64,000 bases of DNA from Triticum aestivum (lineage: Eukaryota; Streptophyta; Magnoliopsida; Poales; Poaceae), in NCBI RefSeq assembly GCF_018294505.1, contig NC_057802.1:556759948-556823947 (forward strand). The letters are read 5' to 3'. Positions 34,730 to 45,539 of the stretch are shown piece after piece. The notes beneath the pieces were generated by a model. The model worked only from the letters and a program-made list of their open reading frames with translations. It was not told the DNA's origin and ran no database searches. The translations under genes were made by a program, and so were the position numbers. The first letter of the stretch is position 1. Every line of letters begins with the position of its first letter.

Positions 34730-34962
34730 AGCCGCTTTCAGAAGGTTGTGGATGCGTGGGGTGGCGCCTGGGCCTTGTCCTGGGGCTTGGCGGCCTCACC
34801 CTTGGTTAACTGTAGGCAAAGTAGCACTGTTCGAGGCGTGCTTTGTACGGTTGAACCTGTATAAGTACTCATACTGCTTTCAGCTTTGGTTGTTAAGTGC
34901 CCCTACTGGTTTCAGTTAAGGTTGTTAAGTACTCCTGCTGCTTTTACAGTCTGTCGTGTTTC

Positions 34963-36400
34963 TTCAGTCCTATCTTCCTCCAGCCGCCAAAACCAAACCA
35001 GCGCCGGCGGGGCCGCCTGCTTCCGCCTCCCATGGCTGGCTGTGCCTCAGCGCACGCATCACCGCCCCACCGTCTCCTAAATCGTTAACGCCGACGTCCT
35101 CCGCGCGCTTTGGTGCGCTCGCCGCGGCGCCGCCCTCTCGCGTTGTCAACATGGTCAACAAACAACAGGAATCGGCAGAAGTACGTGGAGAGGATGACAG
35201 TAGGGGCCCACCACGTCAGCATATGGAAAAATAAAATGCTTCCTCCTAGTGTTTTCCTGACATCTGGGACCCACGACATTGTGAGCGTATATAGTCAATA
35301 GACAAGAGAACAGCATAAGATCGGCTGACACCTGGGACGTAGCTACTCGAGCAGTATTTTTTTTGTTTGGTATTGTTGAGACGGAGCAGGGTTTGAACTG
35401 GGCTGTGGCCCGTCTAGCCTAGGCTTATATTTTATGTTCACCATGTGACCAGCCCAGCTATTTTTTTTGTGAAAATGAGCCCAGTTTATTTTTTCTGAAG
35501 AATACCCAATCCAGGCCTACTTATTTTTCTACGCCCTGATGGGCTGCAACTCTTTCAAGACGCCTGCAAATCTTGAAAGTAATATGAAATGGGTTGTAAA
35601 TATAAAAACAGATGACAAATTGGCAATTACTTTATAATTTCTGATTTTTTTCACATTTTCAGATTCCTATTTCACTGGGTATTAACCTAAGTTAAATATA
35701 TCTTCAAAGTACTTTAAATCTGGCTCGACATTTCGGTATTAAAAATAGTTTGGAACCCACAGAAATATGCGAAATTGGCCCTGGCCAACCAAAAAAACGA
35801 CTGCAATAAATTGCATAAGAAGTTGCCATGAGCTATATATAAATTATTAAAAAAAGAGGGAGTGGTCTGACTTGTGGGCCTGTTTTGTTGACGCGTATGC
35901 AAGATTTTTTTAGTTATTATATACGTCAACAAACGATTCTAGCAGACGTAACCGTTGGATGTCAATCCAACGGCCGTCGTGTTTCTTCAATCTCTGATCT
36001 TCTTGCTCCAGCCGCCAAAGCAGCGCCGGCGGGACCGCCTACTCCCGCCTCCCGTGGCCGGCTGTGCTGCCGCGCAGGCCTCAGCGCCCCCTACTACTCC
36101 CACCGCTGGCCAGGGCATCCCTCCACTCACCCACACCCCCTGTTATTCTGCGGCGACGGCAGCCTCACACCGCAGCCGAACCGGTGAACCCTCGTACTCC
36201 TCTCCGCGCGGCCTTCCACTGCCGCGTCTTCCCCGGCTCTGCGTCGTCCCCTTCCTAGGCCTCGTCGTCGTCCACCGCCGTGGTGCTCTCGGTGCGGCGT
36301 GGTCAATGTGGTCAACGACCGACTTCCATCGGAAGAGTACTGTACGTGGAGAGGCTGACCGCTGGGTCCACGGCAGCCGCAAGGAAGTGCCTCCTTATTA
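34963..36400 (+). repeat. Diverged direct duplication flanking AT-rich DNA
   Basis: 34963-35240 and 35985-36400 share CTCCAGCCGCCAAA, CAGCGCCGGCGGG and ACGTGGAGAGG in order. Between them (35300-35960) is AT-rich noncoding DNA with no ORF of note. The second copy leads into the 71-76 bp tandem array at 36425. Confidence 0.6.
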
Positions 36401-36424
36401 CGCGCAAAATAATTATTCCTCCAC

Positions 36425-36838
36425 CTGACAGCGGGGACCCACCGGATGGGCCACCGTATTTTGCAAAAAAACGTTTCCCCTGACTCCTTGGACCCACCAG
36501 CTACATCTTCGCACGCAAGGAAGTGCGTCCGAAAAAAACGATTCGCCCCCCTAACTGCTGGGACCCACCAGCTACATCTTCGCACGCAAGGAAGTGCATC
36601 CGAAAAAAAACGATTCGCGCCCCTGACTGCTGGGACCCACCAGCTACATCTTCGCATGCAAGGAAGTGCATCCGGGCAAAAAAACAAAACGATTCCCCCC
36701 TGACTGCTGGGACCCAGCAGCTACACTTTCGCACGCAAGGAAGTGCGTCCGGGCAAAAAAAACGATTCGCCCCCTGACTGCTAGGACCCACCAGCTACAT
36801 CTTCGCAGGCAAGGAAGTGCCTGACAGTCGGGACCCAC
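36425..36838 (+). repeat. Tandem array of 71-76 bp units (about 5.5 copies)
   Basis: Units contain TGACTGCTGGGACCCACCAG, CTACATCTTCGCACGCAAGG and AAGTGCRTCC followed by an A-run and CGATTCGCC. Copies start near 36425, 36479, 36550, 36621, 36699 and 36771; A-run length varies. Long open frames here are by-products of the repeat. It is subterminal to the right end of CACTA-1. Confidence 0.85.
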
Positions 36839-36904
36839 CTGGTCGAAGCGTACGTAGCGTTGTCATTCTGGTCGCGAACGTGTACGTACATATATACTGG
36901 TCGA

Positions 36905-37890
36905 TGTAGAGGCGCGCACGTGTCGTAGTAGAGGCGCGTACGTGTCGTAGTAGAGGCGCGCACGTAGCATGTACACGTACGTACAGCGGCCAGGGTGCAA
37001 GAAAGAAAATACAGCCACGTACGTACATACGGGCAGGGTCTCGAACGCCTACTCGTGCATACATACGGCCAGGGCTCATGTACATGGCTGGGTCGGAACG
37101 GAGAAATAGCGTCGTCGTGTTCATGGGGAGGCAACGGAATGCGTCGTGTTCATGGGGAGGCAACGGAATGCGTCGTGTTCATCAGGAGGCAACGGAACGC
37201 GTGGGAGCCAACCGGCTGGGTCGGAACGGAATGCGTGGTCTTGTTCATCGGGAGGGCTTGGACGGAACACGCGATGGAAACGAGGCCTGGCGTACCGCAA
37301 AACGGAGGAAATGGCCTTGTGTTCGACCAGCCACGTTCGAAATGGGATCCTGTTCATCGGGAGGGGTCTGGCGTACAGCAAAACGGAGGAAACGGACCTC
37401 CTACGGTCGAAACGGGGGTCCTGTTGATCGGGAGGGGTGTGGCGTACCGCAAATCAGAGGAAACGGACTTTTGTTGGAGCGCTACGGTCGAAACGGGGGT
37501 CCTGTTGGTCGGGAGGGGTGTGGCGTACCGCAAAACGGGACTCCACGGGATACTGTTCATCTCCACCGTCGACCTCCTCCAGCCTCCACGGGCTACTGTC
37601 GACCTCCTCCAGCCTCCACGGGCTCCTGCTCATCCAGCCTCCACCGCGTGCTACTCCACCGGCTACTGTTCAACCACCCCTCCACGGGCACCCCTCCACC
37701 GTCTACTGTTCATCCAGCCCTCCACACCACGGGGTCCTGTTCAACCACCCCTCCACGGGCACCCCTCCACCGTCTACTGTTCCTCCAGCCCTCCACACCA
37801 CGGGGTCCTGTTCATCCAGAGGCAACGCCACCGCTCACTGTTCATCCAAACCCCCCACCCCCCCCCCCCGCAACGCTCACTGTTCATCCA
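36905..37890 (+). repeat. Set of different minisatellites at the right of CACTA-1
   Basis: In order: ~22-bp GTAGAGGCGCGYACGTGTC x3 (36905-36965); ~29-bp GTCGTGTTCATGGGGAGGC x3 (37125-37195); ~65-90-bp units with GGTCCTGTTGATCGGGAGG and GGCGTACCGCAAA x4 (37290-37550); CTCCTCCAGCCTCCACGGG x2 (37565-37620); and ~65-bp GGGCACCCCTCCACCGTCTA units x2-3 (37675-37820). Open frames across them are repeat artefacts. Confidence 0.8.
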
Positions 37891-38059
37891 ATCGATCGGC
37901 TTGAGTTAGCAGCAGTAGCGAAGGAATCACTCGATCGGGTTCAGTAACGCGTAGCCTGCAGTGCAATCACTCGGGTTCAATTAGAGCCCAATGCCTCGCT
38001 CGGGTTCAGTTAGAGCCAACGCCTCGCACACACGCGCGTACGTGTACGAGAGAAACGCG

Positions 38060-38359
38060 CATCACTCGGCCCCCGACCTCCCACCGTAACCGGGAATTCC
38101 CCGAAATTTTCCTCCCCTCGCTTCTACCACGGTTTTTTCCGTCATGGACGGCCCAAAGAATGTCATGCAGCTGTGTCTCCGGCCCGCCCAGGACGAAAAG
38201 CCCATTTTCTATCATGATTTTTTGTCATAGAAGTAGGAGCCCACCACATCTATGATGATACCGGGTTTTGTCACAATTATCGTCATAGAAGTGTCATATG
38301 TATGGCAGAAAAAAATTCGTTCGGCCCAAAATGTCACGGATGTGTCTTTTTTTGTAGTG
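38060..38359 (-). repeat. CACTA-1 right terminal inverted repeat and subterminal end
   Basis: It ends TTTTTTTGTAGTG at 38359, followed by the ATC duplication. The reverse complement is almost identical to 61008-61300 of CACTA-2, which proves the two belong to one family. It contains the inverted CACTTCTATGACGATAA motif. Confidence 0.9.
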
Positions 38360-38362
38360 ATC

Positions 38363-41186
38363 GCACACTCCCTTTACCTTCGGGATTAGTGTTGAACCTA
38401 AAATAAATGTTATTTGGTGTTTGCGTTGAGCATAATATGATTGGATCATGTTTATTGCAATACGGTTATTCATTTAAGTCAAAGAATAATTTTTATTCTA
38501 TTTACATGAATAAAACCTTCTGTGGTCATACACCCAAGGTGAATGGTTTATTGAATCTCGATTGTAGTAATACACATATTCATAATATTGATGCCAAAAG
38601 ATGCAAAGTTGATAATGATAGTGCAACATATTTGTGGCATTGCCGTTTAGGTCATATTGGTGTAAGGCGCATGAAGAAACTCCATGTTGATGGGCTTTTG
38701 GAATCACTTGATGCTTGCGAACCATGCCTCATGGGAAAGATGACTAAGACTCCATTCTCCGGAACAATGGAGCGAGCAACTGATTTATTGGAAATAATAC
38801 ATACTGATGTATGTGATCCGATGAGTGTTGAGGCTCGCGGTAGGTATCGTTATTTTCTAACCTTCACAGATGATTTGAGCAGATATGGGTATATCTAGTT
38901 GATGAACATAAGTCTGAAAGATTTGAAAAGTTCAAAGAATTTCAGAGTGAAGTGGAAAATCATCGTAACAAGAAAATAAAGTTTCTACGGTCTGATTGCG
39001 GAGACGAATATTTGAGTTACGAGTTTGGTCTTCATTTGAAACAATGCAGAACAGTTTCGCAACTCACGCCACCTGGAACACCACAGCGTAATGGTGTGTT
39101 CGAACGTCATAACCGTACTTTATTAGATATGGTGCGATCTATGATGTCTCTTACCGATTTATCACTATTGTTTTGGGGTTATGCATTAGAGATAGTTGCA
39201 TTCACGTTAAATAGGGCACCATCTAAATCTGTTGAGACGACACCATATGAACTGTGGTTTGGCAAGAAACCCAAGTTGTCGTTTCCTAGAGTTTGGGGTT
39301 GCGATGCTTATGTGAAAAACTTTCAGCATGATAAGCTCAAACCCAAATCGGAGAAGTGCGTCTTCATAGAAAACCCAAAAGAAACTGTTGGGTACACCTT
39401 CTATCATAGATCCGAAGGCAAGATCTTTGTTGCTAAGAATGGATCCTTTCTGCAGAAGGAGTTTCTCTCGAAAGAAGTGAGTGGGCGGAAAGTAGAACTT
39501 GATGAGGTAATTGTACCTGCTCCCGAATTGGAAAGTAGTTCATCACTGAAATCAGTTCCAGTGATTCCTACACCAATTAGTGAGGAAGCTAATGATAATG
39601 ATCATGTAACTTCAGATCAAGTTACTACCGAACCTCGTAGGTCAACCAGAGTATGATCCGCACTAGAGTGGTACGGTAATCCAGTTCTGGAGGTCATGTT
39701 ACTTGACCATGACGAACCTACGAACTATGAGGAAGCAATGATGAGCCCAGATTCCGCAAAATGGCTTAAGCCATGAAATCTGAGATGGGATCCATGTATG
39801 AGAACAAAGTGTGGACTTTGGTTGACTTGCCCTATGATCGGCAAGCCATGGAGAATAAATGGATCTTCAAGAGGAAGACGGACGCTGATAGTAGTGTTAC
39901 TATCTACAAAGCTCAAATTGTCGCAAAAGGTTTTCGACAAGTTCAAGGTATTGACTACAATGATATTTTCTCACTCGTAGCGATGCTTAAGTCTGTCTGA
40001 ATCATGTTAGCAATTGCCACATTTTATGAAATCTGGCAAATGGATGTCAAAACTGCATTCCTTAATGGATTTCTTAAAGAAGAATTGTATATGATGCAGC
40101 AAAAAGGTTTTGTCAATCCTAAAGGTACTAACAAAATGTGCAAGCTCCAGCGATCCATCTATGGACTGGTGCAAGCAAATCGGAGTTGGAATATACGCTT
40201 TGATGAGTTGATCAAAGCATACAGATTTATACAGACTTGCGGTGAAGCCTGTATTTACAAGAAAGTGAGTGGGAGCACTACAGCCTTTCTGATAACTATA
40301 TGTGAATGACATATTGTTGATCGGAAATGATGTAGAATGTTTTTATGGAAAGCATAAAGGAGTGTTTGAAAGGAGTTTTCAAAGAAAGCCCTCGGTGAAG
40401 CTACTAACATATTGAGCATCCAGATCTATAGAGATAGATCAAGACGCTTGATAAGATTTTTTCAATGAGTACATACCTTGACAAGATTTTGAAGTAGTTC
40501 AAAATGGAACAGTCAAAGAAGGAGTTCTTGCCTATGTTGCAAGGTGTGAAGTTGAGTAAGACTCAAAACCCGACCACGGCAGAAAATAGAAAGAGAATGA
40601 AAGTCATTCCCTATGCCTCAGTCATAGTTTCTATAAAGTATGCTATGTTGTGTACCAGACCTATTGTATACCTCACCATGAGTTTGACAAGAGGGTACAA
40701 TAGTGATCCAGGAGTGGATCACTGGACAGCGGTCAAAATTATCCTTACTGGTATAAGGATATGTTTCTCGGTTATGGAGGTGATAAAGAGTTCGTCATAA
40801 AGAGTTACGTCGATGCAAGCTTTGACATCGATCTGGATGACTCTAAGTCACCATCCGGATACATATTGAAAGTGGGAGCAACTAGCTAGAGTAGCTCCGT
40901 GCAGAGCATTGTAGACATAGAAATTTGCAAAATACATACGGATCTGAATTTGGCAGACCCGTTGACTAAACTTCTCTCACAAGCAAAACATGATCACACC
41001 TTAGTACTCTTTGGGTGTTAATCACATGGCGATGTGAACTAAGATTACTGACTCTAATAAACCCTCTGAGTGTTGGTCACATGGCGATGTGAACTATGGG
41101 TGTTAATCACATGGTGATGTGAACTATTGGTGTTAAATCACATGACGATGTGAACTAGATTATTGACTCTAGTGCAAGTGGGAGAC
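38363..41186 (+). pseudogene. Copia pol remnant (integrase, RT, RNase H), copy B
   Basis: It continues the reading interrupted at 10405. GAG-pre-integrase/integrase lies at 38600-39656 (HCRLGHIGVRRMKKL, CEPCLMGKM, PPGTPQRNGVFERHNRTL). RT lies at 39773-40310 (ENKVWTLVDLP, QMDVKTAFLNGFL, QRSIYGLVQANRSW). The RNase H remnant lies at 40504-40985. Stops at 38896, 39654 and 39998 and a lost base in the YVDD region break it. Several lesions are shared with copy A, others are private. The ~37-bp TCACATGG array follows at 41010-41155 and a polypurine GTGGGAGA at 41179. Confidence 0.85.
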
Positions 41187-42840
41187 TTAAGGAAATATGC
41201 CCTAGAGGCAATAATAAAGTTATTATTTATTTCCTTATTTCATGGTAAATGTTTATATTCATGCTAGAATTGTATTAACCGGAAACTTAGTACATGTGTG
41301 AATACATAGACAAAACAAAGTGTCCCTAGTATGCATCTACTTGACTAGTTCGTTTATCAAAGATGGTTATGTTTCCTAACCATAGACATGTGTTGTCATT
41401 TGGTGAACGGGATCATGTCATTAGGAGAATGATGTGATGGACAAGACCCATTCGTTAGCTTAGCATTATGATCGTTATAGTTTCATTGCTACTGCTTTCT
41501 TCATGACTTATACATGTTCCTCAGACTATGAGATTATGCAACTCCCGAATACCGGAGGAACACCTTGTGTGCTATCAAACGTCACAACGTAACTGGGTGA
41601 TTATAAAGATGCTCTACAGGTGTCTTCGATGGTGTTTGTTGAGTTGGCATAGATCGAGATTAGGATTTGTCACTCCGTGTATCGGAGAGGTATCTCTGGG
41701 CCCTCTCGGTAATGCACATCACTATAAGCCTTGCAAGCATTGTGACTAATGAGTTAGTTGCGGGATGATGCATTACGGAATGAGTAAAGAGACTTGCCGG
41801 TAACGAGATTGAACTAGGTATTGAGATACCGACGATCGAATCTCGGGCAAGTAACATACCTATGACAAAGGGAACAACGTATGTTGTTATGCGGTTTGAC
41901 CGATAAAGATCTTCGTACAATATGTAGTAACCAATATGAGCATCCAGGTTTCGATATTGGTTATTGACCGGAGATGAGTCTCGGTCATGTCTACATAGTT
42001 CTCGAACCCGTGGAGTCCCGGATGAGATCACGGACGTGACGAGGAGTCTCGAAATGGTTGGGAGGTAAAGATTCATATATTGGAAGGCTATATTCGGACA
42101 TCGGAAAGGTTTCGAGTGATTCGGGTATTTTTCGGAGTACCAGGGAGTTACGGGAATTCGTATTGGGCCTTAATGGGCCATACGGGAAAGGAAAGAAAGG
42201 CCTCAAGGGTGGCCGCGCCCCTTCCCCATGGACTGGTCCGAATTGGACTAGGGAAAGGGGGCGCCCCCTTCCTTCCTTCTCCTTCTCCCTTCCCTTTTTC
42301 CTATTCCATGTGGGAGGTGGAATCCTAATAGGACTAGGGAGTCCTAGTAGTACTCCACACTTTGGGCGCGCCCTATGAGGGTTGGCCTCCTCCTCCCTCC
42401 ATCCTTTATATACGTGGCCAGGGGACACCCCATAGACCCACAAGTTGATCATTGATCTCTTAGCCGTGTGCGGTGCCCCCCTCCACCATAATCCACCTCG
42501 GTCATATCGTTGCAGCGCTTAGGCGAGGCCCTGCATCGGTAGCTTCATCATCACCGTTGCCACGCCGTCGTTTTGACAGAACTCTCCCTCAGCCTCAACT
42601 GGATCAAGAGTACGAGGGACGTCATCGAGCTGAACGTGTGCTGAACACGGAGGTGCCGTACGTTCGGTGCTAGGATCGGTCGGATCATGAAGACGTACGA
42701 CTACATCAACCGCGTTGTCATAACGCTTCCGCATTCGGTCTACGAAGGTACGTAGACAACACTCTCCCCTTTCGTTGCTATGCATCACCATGATCTTGCG
42801 TGTGCGTGGGAAAATTTTGAAATTACTACGTTCCCCAACA
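41187..42840 (+). repeat. 3' LTR of Copia element B (1654 bp)
   Basis: TTAAGGAAATATGCCCTAG to ACGTTCCCCAACA. It is about 75 bp shorter than 6425-8153, mainly because of a deletion after CTCGAACCCGT near 42011. TATA-like CTTTATATACG near 42402. Confidence 0.85.
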
Positions 42841-43603
42841 TAGCCAGTCCAATAGTAACTTTTTTTAAGCTCCCTGTCTGGCGAGTATCTTTGGACCCCA
42901 AAGAGTTGTATAAGTTGGAAAATGGAGATGTATAATGTGAAAATTATATCATTGGAAGCTCCTTTCACATACGAATTTGACGGTATGCTTTGTGTAAGTT
43001 GCATGTCATATATTATTACTCTAACATTTGGTCAAAGTAAGCCTCGAAAAATGCATTAGGCCCTGTAGATGGAAGGAGGGAGTAGTAGTGGAAGTGGATC
43101 CTCTGACGTAGGTATCCCGGCCTTACCTCCCTTTCGTTCACTTACTGGCGGACCCCATGCTTGCTAGGCCCTGCATGTCAGTTACTCAATGGGTTCGGCC
43201 ACGTCAGGGGATCCTCATCCGTAGTATACTCCCTCTATTTTTATTTACTCCGCATAAAATGGAGGGAGTGGTAGTATAAATGATGCGGGCGGGGGAGGGG
43301 GAGGGACGTCGGTTTGCTCTCAACTGTGGTCCCACAAGCGAGCGAAAACACAAGACGAAGCGCGTTCCATTCGGTGAGCGACGTGGAGGGTCTAGCGTGG
43401 CGGGGTGCAACGCGAACGCGACAAGAGCGATGTACAGTGAAAACCGATTGACCGGTCGTCACCGGAACCACTAATCACACCAGAACCTTCGCTGCTCGGC
43501 ATACACGGGCCACTGCCCCAAAACCACACCTCCTCTCCAGCCCATCCCCCCACCTTTCGATCCCCTAGCCCGCATCAAGCGTCCCCTAGTTCGCCGGAAA
43601 GCC
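42841..43603 (+). other. Noncoding DNA with a Stowaway-like remnant
   Basis: To the right of the Copia LTR. A small palindrome CTCCCTCTATTTTTATTTAC...AAAATGGAGGGAG at about 43229-43268 resembles the ends of a Stowaway MITE with its middle lost, and 43065-43083 has another GGAAGGAGGGAGTAG end. 43270-43600 is GC-rich and may be the promoter/leader of the next gene. No RNA gene seen. Confidence 0.5.
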
Positions 43604-44435
43604 ATGGTGCGCCGCAAGATCATGTACTACAAGATGCTAACGTCGGAGCGCCGCGCAGAAATCGCGGCGGCGGTCGGCACCATAGACCTCCGTTCCCAAG
43701 CTCACTTTGCGGCGGGCCAATCCCCGAGTTCTCTGGAGCCAAGCTACGAGGAGGAGGAAGCCGATCCAATGTTCATGGCGGAGGTCACGGCCCAGAAGGC
43801 CCCCGATGGGTATGAGACGATGGACATCGACTTCGTGCCGGCGTCCGGGTCCCCCATGGTGCAGGCGGACCAACGGTTCAACCTGGCGATACTAAAGGAG
43901 GACCGGGAGGCAGAGGCTCAACTCGACGCGGAGCGCGCGCATGCCGCTGCCATCGAGGCTCTCCTGCAGGCGGAACCGGATGTCGTGGATGTGAACCGGG
44001 CGGCGGAGGCTCAACTTGAGGCGGAGCGCGCGGATGCCGCTGCCATCGAGGCCCTCCCTGTAGGCGGAACCGGACATCCTCGACTTGAACCGGGCGGCGG
44101 AGGCTCAACTCAACGTGGAGCGCGCGGATGCCACTGCCATGGAGGCCCTCCTGCACGCGGAACCAGACGTCCTCGACTTGAACCAGGCGGTGGAGGCTCA
44201 ACTCGACGCGGAGCGCGCGGATGTCACTGCCATCGAGGCCCTCCTGCAGGCGGAACCGGACGTCCTCGACTTGAAATGGGCGGTGCTTTCATCCGTGCGG
44301 AGCGCCTGCACGCTCCGCGTGAACGAGTAGCTGGAGGCCGAGGACAACCACGGTGTGGAGACACATGTCGGCAGCTACGACTGGTTCACGCCGCCAGCCA
44401 AAGACGATGAGGCCGTCTCGTTCCGTGAGCAGTGA
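43604..44435 (+). pseudogene. Broken gene with ~31-residue Ala/Glu tandem repeats
   Basis: It starts ATG 43604 in GCCATGGTGCGC with a basic N-terminus (MVRRKIMYYKMLTSERRAEI) and an acidic segment. Then come four repeats of about 93 bp, each with AEAQLDAERADAAAIEALLQ and AEPDVLDLN. An extra base near 44055 (CTCCCTGTAG for CTCCTGCAG) shifts the frame, so the last two repeats are read in another frame (44085-44330). A TAG at 44328 then interrupts it, but recognisable coding continues to TGA 44433 (SYDWFTPP, FREQ). I do not recognise the family. The repeat is predicted helical. It may be CACTA-3 cargo, but no direct link is shown. Confidence 0.55.
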
Positions 44436-44639
44436 TAGTTTTTCTTTATGTTGTTGTTTTCAGGGATCTTTTGCTGTGTAAAAACATATATTGTTATGCA
44501 AGTCGCTTGACTTTCATCATTTGGGTCAGTCTACCATTTCAGGCTGTTGGATGAATATCCTACGTCTCCTAACCCTTCTTCCTCACCTCTTCTTCTTCCC
44601 CAACAGACCACCCACTACTAGAAAAAGGGCTATAGATGG

Positions 44640-45065
44640 GATTGACACTAATGGCGCACCAGATAAGCGGTGCGCCATTAGTATATACTAATGGCGCACC
44701 ACCTTCTGATATGCCATTAGAGTTGAAACTACTAATGGCGCACCCGGCCCAGGGTGCGCCATTAGTATAAAAAAAATTAACTAGTGCGCCTGTCCAAACA
44801 TACTAATGGCGCATCCAGACACAGTGCGCCATTACTAGTTGTAACTAGTAATGGCGCACCTGCCGGAAAGTGCGCCACTAATGTTGTTTTTTCTATTATA
44901 TTTTTTATTCCCTTTTTTGCAAAACTACTAATGGCGCACTGTTCCACCGTGCGCCATTAGTATGTTTTTTTTGCAAAACTACTAATGGCGCACCACCAGA
45001 AGGTGCGCCATTAGTAACCTGGATTACCAATGGCGCATTTAGAGTTGGTGCGCCATTAGTAAGTG
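44640..45065. repeat. Left subterminal inverted arrays of CACTA-4
   Basis: About seven to eight pairs of ACTAATGGCGCACC and GGTGCGCCATTAGT, each able to form a short hairpin. They are the likely transposase-binding sites. A matching array lies at 48565-48915. Confidence 0.85.
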
Positions 45066-45539
45066 GGCAGCAACAAGATATTTTGGACGGCCTCTCCTAC
45101 CCACACTCACTTTCTCCCCACTTCATTCTCTCCACCTCCTCCTTGTCTCGGGTGCCTCCTCTTTTTCACCTCATTTCCACCATTGATTCATTCAATTTAA
45201 GTGGTTAAATTACCTTGTTTTGATAGGTAAGTAAGGGGGAAGCTATATTTATGTTGTTCTCCCTACAACAATGTGCACATGCACTTTTTATGGCCTAGCT
45301 AGATCTATGTATGTTCGTGGTGTTGCATATGTTTGTGGTGTTGCATATGTGTTTGTGTTTGGAGGTGTACCGGTATTTGAAATGCGATAGTTGCCAATAT
45401 TTTGCCGGAATGTTGATTCATTTCCGTTTCGGCGAGAATTTTGGCATTAAGCATTCTTTTTGGTCCTATTTTTAGGGAAAGTCATGCCAAATTTTTTCTT
45501 GGTTCTAAAATATCGTTTTGCTCTACCCCGCAGGCGACC

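Larger units (their letters stand above)
10406..38359. mobile_element. CACTA-1: 28 kb CACTA (En/Spm) transposon with cargo genes
   Basis: The left end CACTACAAAAAAATACAC and the right end (reverse complement CACTACAAAAAAAGACAC) form terminal inverted repeats. The element is flanked by the 3-bp duplication ATC (10403-10405 and 38360-38362), and the empty site is seen in Copia fragment A. It contains GGCCC-rich left subterminal DNA, a broken TNPA-like gene on the minus strand, a nested Gypsy element (14746-27459), a coiled-coil gene, two B3-like gene units and right subterminal minisatellites. Without the Gypsy it is about 15.2 kb. No TNP2 (DDE-type) transposase was found, so it probably depended on a related element. 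Confidence 0.9.
6425..42840 (+). mobile_element. Angela/BARE-like Copia element B, split by CACTA-1
   Basis: Left LTR 6425-8153, primer-binding site at 8155, gag/protease 9420-10320, CACTA-1 at 10406-38359, then integrase, RT and RNase H remnants 38363-41186 and right LTR 41187-42840. Without CACTA-1 the element would be about 8.5 kb, a normal size for this group. The LTRs resemble Triticeae Angela/BARE/WIS (AAATATGCC..TAGAGGCAATAATAAA near the start, ACGTTCCCCAACA at the end). Fragment A joined to the left LTR makes an internal-LTR-internal-LTR array, as expected from unequal recombination between two copies. Confidence 0.8.

Noticed and set aside
36127..36791. Long minus- and plus-strand ORFs with repeated residues (SWWVPAVRGANRFF type)
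   Set aside because: They translate the 71-76 bp tandem array; no start context, codon bias or homologue pattern supports a protein.
36995..37947. Overlapping ORFs of 304 and 289 residues, Pro/Ser/His-rich
   Set aside because: Both run through several different minisatellites in different frames, as expected for GC-rich repeats lacking stops.
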